Below, piece after piece: positions 44,932-53,396 of a stretch of DNA of 64,000 bases. The stretch comes from Halalkalicoccus sp. CGA53 (lineage in GTDB: Archaea; Halobacteriota; Halobacteria; Halobacteriales; Halalkalicoccaceae). Numbering within the stretch: the first letter of the stretch is position 1; each line of letters starts with the position of its first letter. The position numbers and the translations under genes were made by a program. Below the pieces are notes generated by a model. It made no database searches. It was not told the origin of the DNA and saw only the letters and a list, made by a program, of their open reading frames with translations. The DNA lies in the NCBI RefSeq assembly GCF_036429475.1, contig NZ_CP144124.1, forward strand, positions 215,643 through 279,642, given 5' to 3'.

Positions 44932-46157
44932 ATGGCAACACAGACCTTCGCGACCGACCAGTGAACCGACGAACCGCTCTCGCCGCGACCGCGATCGTCG
45001 TGAGTTCCGCCGGCTGTCTCTCTCGTCTCCCGTTCATCGGTGGCCCCGAACCTGAGGACACCAGCGAGAGCGAAAGTGACACCGGCAACGATGAGACCGA
45101 CACCCCCGACGATCACGCCGAGGACGACGGCGATAGAGACGAGTTCAGTGACGTGGACGGCGAAGACCTCGAGGACGATGACCAGAACGGAGATGAAGAC
45201 GAGGCTCAGGACGACGACGAAGAGGAGGCTGAAGAGGGTCAGGGTGATGCCACCCTGATGGCGTTCGAGAATACCCAGTACGGCTACACGGTCGAGTACC
45301 CCGAGTCCTGGCGGCTCGATCGAGACGACTTGAGCGCCGTGGAGGCGTGGCATCCGGACGACGAGGCGTTCCTCCGCGTTACGGCCCACGTCGCCGAGGA
45401 GGAGCTCGACGCCGAAGAGGTCCTGGGGGGATTCATTGCGAACGCCGAGGCGGATCTCGACGACGTGGAGGAACACAACCGAGAAGACGTTGAGCTCGTG
45501 AGCGGCCACGACGCGACCGCGCTCTCGCTGTGGTACGACGCCGGCGGTGACGAGTACCTCTCGGAGAACGTCGTCGCGACGATCGGCCGACTCACCTATC
45601 ACGCTGAGTTCGCCGTCTTGGAGGATGTCGCCGACGAGGTGACCGAGGAGAACGTGGACGAGGCGCTCGGATCGTTCGCCGTCGTGAGGGCCCCCTCCGA
45701 GGCCGTTACCGCCGATGAACTCGCCGAGCGCGAAACGTTTGAAGCCGAGGAGGACTACTCGATCGAGCATCCCGCCGGGTGGGTGCACCAAGAGGTCGGC
45801 GAGGGACACATACAGTTCGATTCGTCGGATGTAGGAGCCGGGCTGAGCGTTCGATTGGTCGACGACTCCGGCTACCCGTTGGAGATGTGGGTCGAGAACC
45901 ACCTCGAGGACCTGGAGGTGAACCCGGACACCACGGTCGTCGACGAACGCGAGACGACGATCGCCAGCGGCGAGCGCGCTGTGTTACTCGATGTCGAAGC
46001 CGAGAATCCCGAACTCGGCGAGCAGATCATCGCCCGCGAGCTCGTCACGATCGCCGACGGACTCGTGGCGTTCGTAGTGACCTACGCCCCGGCGCTCTCG
46101 TTCACAAACGACGTCGCCGACGAGGCGGATGGCCTCGTAACCTCGATCGCGTTCTGA
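44928..46157 (+). CDS. Tat-exported lipoprotein with acidic linker and PsbP/DcrB-like domains
   Basis: ATG 44928 overlaps the previous stop. 409 residues. NRRTALAATAIVVSSAGC is a Tat signal with a lipobox, so the mature protein is anchored by Cys at about residue 30. An 80-residue Asp/Glu-rich linker follows. Two related domains, each opening with a Tyr-x-(I/V)-E-(Y/H)-P strand (YGYTVEYPESWRLD near residue 112, YSIEHPAGWVHQE near residue 278), resemble PsbP/DcrB-type folds. The acidic linker would extend from the cell surface. It could be a surface exclusion or adhesion factor beside the secretion operon, or unrelated cargo. Confidence 0.78.
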   Translation: MNGNTDLRDRPVNRRTALAATAIVVSSAGCLSRLPFIGGPEPEDTSESESDTGNDETDTPDDHAEDDGDRDEFSDVDGEDLEDDDQNGDEDEAQDDDEEEAEEGQGDATLMAFENTQYGYTVEYPESWRLDRDDLSAVEAWHPDDEAFLRVTAHVAEEELDAEEVLGGFIANAEADLDDVEEHNREDVELVSGHDATALSLWYDAGGDEYLSENVVATIGRLTYHAEFAVLEDVADEVTEENVDEALGSFAVVRAPSEAVTADELAERETFEAEEDYSIEHPAGWVHQEVGEGHIQFDSSDVGAGLSVRLVDDSGYPLEMWVENHLEDLEVNPDTTVVDERETTIASGERAVLLDVEAENPELGEQIIARELVTIADGLVAFVVTYAPALSFTNDVADEADGLVTSIAF

Positions 46158-46204
46158 CGAGGAGCGTCAGTAGACCCTTCAATACACACTCCATACACAC
46201 GGAT

Positions 46205-46444
46205 ATGGATCGGAAAAACATCACCATCAGGAAGGACCAATCAGAGTGGGTCTGAACCCATGACGTAAACCTCTCGGAGTTCGTTCAGCAACAGCTCGAC
46301 GAGGCCATGAGACTAAACGACGAGGAACTCGCAGAAGCATACCGTGAGAACGCGGAGAACGCGAGATCGATAAATGAAGAGTGGGGCGACATCTCGACCA
46401 AGGCGAACCAGCACCTCGGCGAGAACCCGCTCAAGGAGAACTGA
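46205..46444 (+). pseudogene. antitoxin-like gene with one in-frame TGA
   Basis: ATG 46205 gives MDRKNITIRKDQSEWV, then TGA at 46253-46255, then the same frame continues THDVNLSEFVQQQLDEAMRL to the stop at 46442-46444. Apart from that codon it is a normal 79-codon ribbon-helix-helix antitoxin of the type placed before MazF toxins. The lost residue is probably Glu. A restart is possible but would remove the DNA-binding strand. Confidence 0.7.
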
Positions 46445-46804
46445 GTGACGATCGTTCTTTGTGGTGATATCGTAACTGTCGACCTTGGCGGCCCGGACGA
46501 TGACGATACTCACGGATCAGAAATGTACAAAGAACGTCCCTCTGTAGTCATTCAGAACGACATGGGAAATCAGCACTCACCGACAACGATCATCGCACCG
46601 ATCACCGGCGGGCGAAGTCACTATCCGTTTTACGCGAATCTTTCCGCGACGACCTGAGGCCTCGATAAAGACTCGTATGCCGCGCTTGACCAAACCCGCA
46701 CCATCGAAATTGACGAAAGGGTCACGGCGAACACGGGACGTGTAGACAGCGACGACAAGAACCGAGTCGACCAGGCGATAAAAGTGTCACTAGAGGTAGA
46801 TTGA
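46445..46804 (+). pseudogene. MazF/PemK-like toxin gene with one in-frame TGA
   Basis: GTG 46445 directly follows the antitoxin stop. The first part reads VLCGDIVTVDLGGPDDDDTH, ERPSVVIQNDMGN and TTIIAPITGG, the MazF fold with its conserved PSVVIQND strand. TGA at 46655-46657 interrupts; the frame then reads GLDKDSYAALDQTRTIEIDE to the true stop at 46802-46804. The expected residue at the TGA is again Glu. The truncated product lacks the C-terminal helix and part of the active site, so it should be inactive. Confidence 0.72.
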
Positions 46805-46867
46805 GACCTTTCGGCCGAACAGCGCCTTTCGTGGCAGTGTTCCCGGGACGGTAGGAGCTCGATCCCA

Positions 46868-46914
46868 CCTTGTACAACAAACGGCCTTTCACGGGCCGCA
46901 AGTGTTGCACAAGG
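46868..46914. repeat. interrupted palindrome, copy C
   Basis: CCTTGTACAACAA and GTGTTGCACAAGG flank a 21 bp spacer that itself has the inner inverted pair CGGCC/GGCCG. It matches copies A and B in its arms. With copy B it brackets the secretion operon and its lipoprotein genes. Confidence 0.78.
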
Positions 46915-46976
46915 TACGAAAGCACACCACCGCCTTGCGGCGAGTCGCCGGAGCGTCCACGGAGTGAGAGTTGTCC

Positions 46977-48407
46977 TCAGGCGATCGCCGATCCGTTCGC
47001 GACGATGTCCTCGAGCGAGGGCGAACCACCACCCGAGATTAGCGTGCCGAGGCCGGCGTCCCATCCGATCGTCTCGATCTCAACACCGCTCACCGAGACG
47101 TCCCCACCGGAAGAGATGTAGAGGGCGTTCGTTCGGTCGTGAAGCTCGATCCGGAGGTTCTCGACAGTCGCCTCCGAGACACCGCCCAGAACACCGACTG
47201 CGTAGCTTCCACCGGCTCCCGTCGAGAGGCCGCCGCGAGCGAGGATCACTTCCGAATCGCGGATCTTCCCTCGGCCATTACGGAGCCAGATGCCGCGCTG
47301 GGAGGTGTGGACCTCCTCGTCGGGCTGCTGGTCGACGATCACGAGGCAGTCCTCGACAGTCGTCTGGTCATAGTAACGACTGCTCTCATCGTCGAGATAC
47401 GGCACCGGTTCCCAGACGTCACCACCGTTTACACGGATGTTCGAGACGTTCGAGTTTGCCGAGACACAATTCGAGACGATCTTTCGTCCCTCGCCGCCCT
47501 GGACGTAGATTCCGTTGTCAGGCCAGCCACCACACCAGACGTTGTTCACGTGCAGGGTCCCCTGCTGCCGGGATATTCCGGTGATCCCTGACGTCGACCA
47601 ACTCGGGGGGATGCCTTCACCTGGACTTCCCGTGTAGTGATCGGTCGATCGCGTGTTGATCGTATTCCTGTAATGCAATCCCCCGCCCCTCATGTCGATC
47701 GAGTCCACGAGTCCGGTTGACGACGGCGAGAGCGTCCCGACTCGGAGGTTTCCGTGGGTGCCGAGCGAGTGAACACCGGCGAACTGGATGTTTCGTATCT
47801 CGAGTGTACCGTCAACCTGAGCGCTGGTTGCCTGCATTCCGGCGTCGTAATGCCATCCCCAGTCGAAGGTGAACCCGCCCAAGAGGAAGGTCCCATAGTG
47901 GGGTTCGTAACGATCATCGCCGGAGCCGATGTTGAAGAGAATTGTGTTTCCGATATACTCACCTGAGGTCACAGTGTGGCCATTGATCGCCTCTACGTCG
48001 CCGTGACGGATCACCGCGTTCTGACCAATCAGTCCCACATTCTCCGAGCCCATCCGACGGACCCGTGAGTTCATCTTGTACTCACCGTCGCCGAAATCGA
48101 TCAATGTATCATTCGACCAGGCGCTCTCGATCACCGGCGTGGCGTCTTCCTGCCCTGTTGGGTCGGCGCCCATCTCGTCTGCGAGATGGACGTACCGAGA
48201 GAACTGGTCGTCGTACTCGTCCGGATCGATCGCCGTCGAGACCTCAGACGCTCCGAGATCGACGTCGAGATCTGGTCCCATAGCATGACGTCGTCGAACC
48301 GGATCGGCACTCCCCTGCTCCGGGCCCGCCCACAAACAGCCGGCGACTGAGGCGCCAATGAGCGTCCCTCCCGCCGCTTTAAGAACGGACCGCCGACTAC
48401 TGATCAT
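46977..48407 (-). CDS. Tat-exported right-handed parallel beta-helix protein
   Basis: A 476-residue protein with a Tat lipoprotein signal (SSRRSVLKAAGGTLIGASVA then GC). From about residue 110 the sequence is made of short turns of about 22 residues with Asn, Gly and Val repeats (GLIGQNAVIRHGDVEAINGH, GTLEIRNIQFAGVHSLGTHG, GKIRDSEVILARGG, ATVENLRIELHD), the pattern of pectate-lyase-like beta-helices. Such proteins bind or cleave polysaccharides at the cell surface. No catalytic set is obvious. It lies just past copy C of the palindrome, convergent with the toxin pair. Confidence 0.82.
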   Translation of the reverse strand: MISSRRSVLKAAGGTLIGASVAGCLWAGPEQGSADPVRRRHAMGPDLDVDLGASEVSTAIDPDEYDDQFSRYVHLADEMGADPTGQEDATPVIESAWSNDTLIDFGDGEYKMNSRVRRMGSENVGLIGQNAVIRHGDVEAINGHTVTSGEYIGNTILFNIGSGDDRYEPHYGTFLLGGFTFDWGWHYDAGMQATSAQVDGTLEIRNIQFAGVHSLGTHGNLRVGTLSPSSTGLVDSIDMRGGGLHYRNTINTRSTDHYTGSPGEGIPPSWSTSGITGISRQQGTLHVNNVWCGGWPDNGIYVQGGEGRKIVSNCVSANSNVSNIRVNGGDVWEPVPYLDDESSRYYDQTTVEDCLVIVDQQPDEEVHTSQRGIWLRNGRGKIRDSEVILARGGLSTGAGGSYAVGVLGGVSEATVENLRIELHDRTNALYISSGGDVSVSGVEIETIGWDAGLGTLISGGGSPSLEDIVANGSAIA

Positions 48408-48581
48408 ATACTACTGCCGTCAGTCCAATTTCATATCAGTTACTCCAATTAAAGTTCCTCATATTGAAGCCTCATGTTGGATTCCCTATCTACGTTGAAC
48501 TACTGATAGGGATCATCGTAGTCAACCGTATCTCTTGGGTCCACGTGTCACCGATGTCGCTCGATTCGAAATCGGAGACCT

Positions 48582-48694
48582 ATGGACTTCTACGATGAAC
48601 CCTATGAGTTGAGTCCGTGTAGTGGGTGCTGCGGGTACAAGGCTACCCTCATCCCCGCACACATGATGCGGGGTGTTATAACCCATAAATTGTC
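48582..48694 (+). other. possible short Cys-rich ORF ending in a hairpin
   Basis: ATG 48582 reads MDFYDEPYELSPCSGCCGYK and on. The frame crosses CCCCGCA CACATGA TGCGGGG (48654-48674), a 7 bp stem, and continues into the end of the gene on the other strand, so the coding part, if any, is short. C-x2-C-C near the start is the only motif. The hairpin could be a convergent transcription boundary. Confidence 0.25.
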
Positions 48695-49243
48695 TCACCT
48701 GATTTGCGTTTGCAGTTCCGCAATCTCTTCCTCAAGTTTCCTAATCCGGTTTGCCGCCGCCTTCCCGGCTCGGCCTAACCCTTGAATCGTCTCACTGTTT
48801 TCGTCCAGCGCTTCGGAGTAATTCGCGGTCTCGGCTACCACCTGATCGAGCCGCTGCTCCACACGGCTCATGCGCCTATCAAGGTCATCGAATCGACGCC
48901 GGACCTCTCCCTGCTCCAACGGGTCGAGCTGGTAGTCCTCTTGGGCTGCGGAGAGTGTTTCGACACCCCGTTCTTGAAGCCGATAAAGGTATCCTTCGCG
49001 AGGGATACCGGGGCCACCAGTCCCATCATCGACACGCTTGATCAGATCCGCATTCCTCAGCTGGTCGAAATAGTAGTTCACGATGTGATTTGGGTATCCC
49101 GTGTACTCCGTGATCGCCGGTGTTCGCGCTTCTCCTCCTTCGTTCTGAATTGCCAGAAGAATTCTGTACGGCTTTCTTGATATGTCCTCTGCAATCTCCC
49201 ATGGTTCGTCCTCGAGTTCCATACCTTGATATCGATCCACCAT
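48695..49243 (-). CDS. winged-helix DNA-binding protein with C-terminal coiled coil
   Basis: A 182-residue protein. Residues 22-100 form a winged helix (RKPYRILLAIQNEGGEARTP, AITEYTGYPNHIVNYYFDQL, RNADLIKRVDDGTG). Residues about 110-180 are a long coiled coil (VRRRFDDLDRRMSRVEQRLD, then IRKLEEEIAELQTQ). HTH plus coiled coil is common in plasmid-borne regulators and partition or initiator proteins. The six-copy short-repeat array lies 250-390 bp upstream of its start and could be its target. Confidence 0.75.
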   Translation of the reverse strand: MVDRYQGMELEDEPWEIAEDISRKPYRILLAIQNEGGEARTPAITEYTGYPNHIVNYYFDQLRNADLIKRVDDGTGGPGIPREGYLYRLQERGVETLSAAQEDYQLDPLEQGEVRRRFDDLDRRMSRVEQRLDQVVAETANYSEALDENSETIQGLGRAGKAAANRIRKLEEEIAELQTQIR

Positions 49244-49917
49244 TATAAAATTCTAAGGTAGACCTACCAAGGTTCACGCTCACCGACCGTATATAGACCC
49301 TCTGACCCCTCGTCGGGAAGTGGCGTCTCCGGGCCAGCAGAGCCACGTCAGACTGACTCTCAGAAAGGCAAGAGAAGCAGGCAGTGAATAGGTAGCGCGA
49401 CGTCTGGATAATGGCAGAGCGACGACTCTCTGATTGTGGGTGTGCTGCGCGGCGACGCCGCCTTGAGGAGAAGGCAGATAACAAAGACTGATAGGAATAC
49501 CGAGGTGTACTGAGAGCACCAAATACCACGGGTAGCGACGAAGATCAATACCTGGGATCTACGCTCATCCACTACCAGGTGTGTCTACGACGTCCAATAC
49601 CCGGGTAAGCTCTGTTCTCTCTCACTACCAAGAGATTTCTATGATCTTCTTGTCTCCGTCTGAGTTCCACCTGAGTTCTCTTTGTAGCACTTCGATCTCC
49701 GCCTCTCCGGCTCTACGTAAAGTAGGTCCGCGAGTTGCATAATCACCATTCACCACGACCTACTCACTCCTCAAACGGTCTCAATTAGAAAGTGCCCAAC
49801 AACAACACGTATCAGATGGCAGACTGGTAAGCATCCTTCTCACAATTCAGTAACACAAATCTCGGCAGGGTCTGATTACCGATAGATTTTTTCCACCCCG
49901 TAGGAATTGGCAATCGT
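49244..49917. other. long non-coding region holding a repeat array
   Basis: No convincing gene between the divergent winged-helix and methyltransferase genes; the open frames on the minus strand lack protein character. The region contains the array at 49496-49629 and, near 49880, an A/T-rich TAGATTTTTT that could be part of the downstream promoter. Confidence 0.5.
49496..49629. repeat. six-copy iteron-like array, about 25 bp period
   Basis: AATACC or ACTACC begins at 49496, 49522, 49547, 49571, 49596 and 49624, giving spacings of 26, 25, 24, 25 and 28 bp. Four of the first five copies continue with GG after two or three bases (CCACGGG, CCTGGG, CCAGG, CCCGGG). All are in the same orientation. 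The array resembles plasmid origin iterons or a cooperative operator. Confidence 0.6.
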
Positions 49918-51288
49918 ATGTCCTGCGATAACGTGGACCAGTTGGTTCGGAACACTGACGACTTGGTCGGGTCATTTCGGGACGCCGACTACGATTATTC
50001 GATGTACGAATTCCCGGATGAGTACACGAACTGGATCAGAGAACAGAACGCACTCCAACAGTCGTGTACGATCGTGGACCAGTCCTACCACATGTCTCCC
50101 GTCTACTTGGAGGGTCCAGATGCCATCGAACTTCTATCAGATCTCGGGACCAACAATTTTGAAAACATCCGAAACGATCCCCCCCCGATCGCCAAGAACG
50201 TTGTCTTCTGCAATCCGGACGGGTACATGATCAGGGACGTGGTCCTGTTTTACGTCGACGAGGAGACGTTCATCAGCACCGGGACGGAGATCCCGACGAA
50301 CTGGCTTATCTACAATCTGGAAGCGGGCGAGTACGATGCGTCCGCAGAGGTGCCGTATCGACCCGGGTCCGGCGTCGACCCACGTGAGTTCCGGTTTCAG
50401 GTACAGGGCCCGTACGCCTACGAGGTCATGGATGACGTCGTAGATGGGGGACTACCGGAGTTCTCATTCTTCGAAGTGAAGGAACTGACGATAAACGACG
50501 TCGAAGTGTACGCCCTGGGCTTTGGTATGGGCGAAGCACCCGGTCTGGAACTGTTCGGAGCGTACGAATATCACGACGAGATCGAACGTGAGATCGTCGA
50601 CAGCGGACGCGAGTACGATATCATGCAGATGGGATCGAAAGCGTACAAGACCAACAAGATAAGCTCCGGGTGGATCCACCAACCCGTCCCAGCGATCTAC
50701 ACGGGCGACGCGATGGAACCGTATCGACGGTGGCTCGACACGGATGGCCCCGAAGGGAAGATGTCGATCGGTGGGAGCTATGTCGCCGAGAGCATCCAGG
50801 AGTACTACATGGACCCGATTGAGTGCGGCCAGGGCCACCTGATCAGTTTCAACCACGACTTCGTGGGGAAGAGCGCGCTAGAGAGAAAGGTGACGAGAGA
50901 GTCCCGAACGAGAGTCACATTCGAGTGGGACGATGAAGACGTAGTTAACGTATATCGGTCGCTCTTCGACGACGGACCGAACTACAAATATATCGACTTG
51001 CCAGACACTGCCCGTCGCTGGTCGCTGACCCACTACGACAGGGTAGAACGGGACGGTTCGGTGGTCGGCATCTCGAAGTACCCAGGCTATCTCAGTTACG
51101 AAAACGAGATGCTTTCGCTGGGAGTCATCGACGAGGAATACAGCGAACCGGGCACCGAGGTTGCGCTCATTTGGGGCGAAGAGAACTCCCGGAAAGAAAA
51201 GGTGGAACCGCACGTGGAGAAGGAAATAACCGCTGTGGTCATGCCGTCACCGTACACTACGGCCGACAGGGACTACAAACGGAGCTGA
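49918..51288 (+). CDS. GcvT-fold folate-dependent demethylase, LigM/DesA-like
   Basis: A 456-residue protein with the GcvT aminomethyltransferase layout: YEFPDEYTNWIREQNALQQS and CTIVDQSYHMSPVYLEGPDA at the start, RDVVLFYVDEETF, and the central FRFQVQGPYAYEVMDD strand, with IECGQGHLISFNHDFVGKSA in the C-terminal half, followed by an OB-like domain (TEVALIWGEE). The long N-terminus and overall size fit the LigM/DesA group, which moves aromatic O-methyl groups to tetrahydrofolate, more than the glycine cleavage T protein. Halophilic homologues may act on other methyl donors. It appears alone, with a cut gene start behind it. Confidence 0.78.
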   Translation: MSCDNVDQLVRNTDDLVGSFRDADYDYSMYEFPDEYTNWIREQNALQQSCTIVDQSYHMSPVYLEGPDAIELLSDLGTNNFENIRNDPPPIAKNVVFCNPDGYMIRDVVLFYVDEETFISTGTEIPTNWLIYNLEAGEYDASAEVPYRPGSGVDPREFRFQVQGPYAYEVMDDVVDGGLPEFSFFEVKELTINDVEVYALGFGMGEAPGLELFGAYEYHDEIEREIVDSGREYDIMQMGSKAYKTNKISSGWIHQPVPAIYTGDAMEPYRRWLDTDGPEGKMSIGGSYVAESIQEYYMDPIECGQGHLISFNHDFVGKSALERKVTRESRTRVTFEWDDEDVVNVYRSLFDDGPNYKYIDLPDTARRWSLTHYDRVERDGSVVGISKYPGYLSYENEMLSLGVIDEEYSEPGTEVALIWGEENSRKEKVEPHVEKEITAVVMPSPYTTADRDYKRS

Positions 51289-51290
51289 CG

Positions 51291-51365
51291 ATGTCCGCCA
51301 ATCAGGTCCTGATCGACCGTCTACGAACAGTGTTCGATGTCTACGTCGGGTTACCCCGAATCTAA
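51291..51365 (+). pseudogene. truncated downstream gene start
   Basis: ATG 51291 begins MSANQVLIDRLRTVFDVYVG and stops after 24 codons. It directly follows the methyltransferase gene, as a cotranscribed partner would, but the remainder is missing. It cannot be identified. Confidence 0.35.
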
Positions 51366-52063
51366 CCCAGCCGTATTCGGTTGGCCGTGTCGAAATTTCC
51401 CGGTCGTGTCCCAAACTCGTCGAGTGGATCATCCTGGAAGTTCGTATCTGGATTGATCTATGGCTGTTTTCTCGTGTGCAGTCGTAGAATTACCCGTTCA
51501 AAAAGAAAAAGTATCTCCAGGTCGCAACCCAGTCAGAATCACGGTCACTGCTAAGATCGAGCCGATCTCGAAGCAGTCACTCGCAAAGCGATCCTCCACC
51601 GAGAAATGTTCCGTCCACGGATTGTTGTCCTTAACACGGTTGAACTCAAAATCCGAGATTGCACGATAGCTCCGATCTACACGGAAAACTGTACCGAAAT
51701 GGCGCGGACACTTCGCCGAGACAGCAGGGCTCCTGATGAGTCCGACCCGGCTGTCCTCAACCCACGATGACACCGACCGTACGAACGTTATCGCTCCCGC
51801 CTACGAACTTACTACTACACACCACCTCCCGCATTCTTGGATGAATTCCAGTGACATTAATGCAGAGGCCTCACGAGAGCTGATTCCGTGCCCAGCACGG
51901 TCCACGGACGGATGTGCTGGAACGGTGAGAAAGGCGATGAGCTGACGCTCGTCGCGGCGTGCCGCGATGCGCTTCAGATGACCTCCGCTGAGGAGGAAGC
52001 AAAGCTCGAAGAAGAGTTCAAGCCAGTAATCGATTAGTCTAAAGATCACTCCCAGCTGATTAC
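51366..52063. other. decayed DNA with small unidentifiable fragments
   Basis: A minus-strand frame at 51498-51773 (VEDSRVGLIRSPAVSAKCPR and on) and a frameshifted plus-strand piece at about 51841-52037 (ELIPCPARSTDGCAGTV, then ELTLVAACRDALQMTSAEEE) look weakly protein-like; the latter may be the end of a small zinc-finger protein. Neither is recognisable or intact. Confidence 0.3.
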
Positions 52064-52291
52064 TCAGCTTTCCACGTTAGCTTCGGCTGTTGAGTGTACG
52101 AAGAGGTGATCGATCTCTTCAATGAGGTCGTCAACACCGCGACCATCGTTGTCCCGAACCCATGAGAGAAGGCTGTAGACGGCTTCCTTCAAGGAATGTT
52201 CGAGGTTCGCTCGAAGCGATGACATCTTCGATCGAATCGTCCCTACGGCGCTCGAATCAAGAGTAAGACGAACGAGACTATAGGCAGCCAT
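52064..52291 (-). CDS. small hypothetical protein beside IS630 transposase
   Basis: A 75-residue frame (MAAYSLVRLTLDSSAVGTIR, then SLRANLEHSLKEAVYSLLSW and an acidic C-terminus). Helical and acidic with no motif known to me. It lies 22 bp downstream of the IS630-type transposase on the same strand, so it could be an accessory gene within that element or an unrelated host gene. Confidence 0.45.
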   Translation of the reverse strand: MAAYSLVRLTLDSSAVGTIRSKMSSLRANLEHSLKEAVYSLLSWVRDNDGRGVDDLIEEIDHLFVHSTAEANVES

Positions 52292-52313
52292 GAGAAGGTG
52301 CCAGTCGTAGGGT

Positions 52314-53369
52314 CTAGCGCAAGCGGTTGATGTCGATGAAGGTCCCGAGCCAGTCAGCAGCGAAGCTGAGTCGGTGTGTCAGTTCGAGGAACGTTACTTC
52401 GACGAGAGCGCGGAACTCGTCCGCGCTCTCGGTCGATATCGGGGAGAGATATCGTTTCAGGCTGTTCCAGACCGGCTTAATTGGTTGGAGATGCGGCGAC
52501 GCAACTGGAAGAAACACCAGCGAGATACCGAGTTCTTCGGCCTTCTCACGTGTGTAGGTACTCGTGTGGGAGAAGAAATTGTCCAAGACGAGCAGAATTC
52601 GACCTGTCGAATTCTGCTCGCGGATCGTCTCGAACACCTCCCCGATGCGCTCTTTATGCAACGACTCTAGTGACCGGAGCACGCCCGTTCCGTTCACGGC
52701 GTAGAAGCCAACAGCGGCGATTTTCACCTGCGGCATCTGTTTGACGACTCTGGGCGTGCCGAACGCCCAGACTCGATGCTTATTATCCGTCGGCATCGGC
52801 CACGACGCATCGAAAGAAGCCCAAGACAGTCTCTCCGGGATCAGCCGCCTCCTCGAGAGAGTCATCTGCTGTCTCGCCGAGCGCCTCTTCCAGGCGTCGG
52901 CGAGCAGTATTTCTGCATTTTCCGGTCGGGACGGCATTTCTGGACGTGGAATCGCGTAGGACATTCGGTAGGTGTTGCGGAGCAGTCGCTGGATAGAGCC
53001 AGAATGATAGCTGATTCCAAACTCGTCTTCGATCAGCTGTTTGATTTCGGCAGTTGTCCAGGGTTGGCCCTCTTCGAGGAGGCGTTTGAGGTCTCGTGCT
53101 TGTTGGTGGGAGAGCTTCGGGGGCTGGCCGCCCCCGAAGCCCGGGATCAACCCATCTTGGGCGTTTTCGTTCCATCGTTCAAGCCACTGACTGCCGATTC
53201 CTTGTGTCGCTCCGACACGCCAGGCAGCTTCTTCGATTGTATCGCCTGCGTAGAGATTCCGCACGAAACAGAGACGGCGGACGACACGTCGGTCGTCCGC
53301 CTTCTTGATCGCGTCGCGCAATTCCTCGTCGGATAGATGCCGCTCGAGGTGTGCTCGCCGATTACTCAT
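52314..53369 (-). pseudogene. IS630-family transposase with open frame but damaged active site
   Basis: The frame is open from 53393; MSNRRAHLERHLSDEELRDA at 53369 is the likely start. The N-terminal HTH and FGGGQPPKLS linker are normal. Between about residues 165 and 200 the frame reads WKRRSARQQMTLSRRRLIPE, whereas another frame there gives the expected LEEALGETADDSLEEAADPG; it returns to frame at FDASWP, so two compensating indels have occurred. The third catalytic residue is also changed: LQPIKPVW has Lys where IS630 enzymes have Glu. The second Asp (VLDNFFSHTS) remains. The protein may be made but should not transpose. Confidence 0.75.
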
Positions 53370-53396
53370 GGCTCTTCTGCGCTCAGCCATCAAAAA

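Noticed and set aside
44691..45902. A 403-residue open frame on the minus strand opposite the lipoprotein gene
   Set aside because: It is the antisense shadow of a very Asp/Glu-rich gene with strong codon bias; its own product has no domain pattern and its plus-strand partner has a clear Tat lipobox.
46205..46804. UGA recoding (for example selenocysteine) as explanation for the MazEF in-frame TGAs
   Set aside because: The expected residue is Glu in both, no Cys/Sec-type active site is involved, no SECIS-like hairpin is seen, and nearby pseudogenes carry TAA and TAG as well.
48654..48674. Hairpin CCCCGCA/TGCGGGG as an intrinsic terminator
   Set aside because: Archaeal termination relies on T-runs more than hairpins and no T-run follows; recorded only as a possible boundary.
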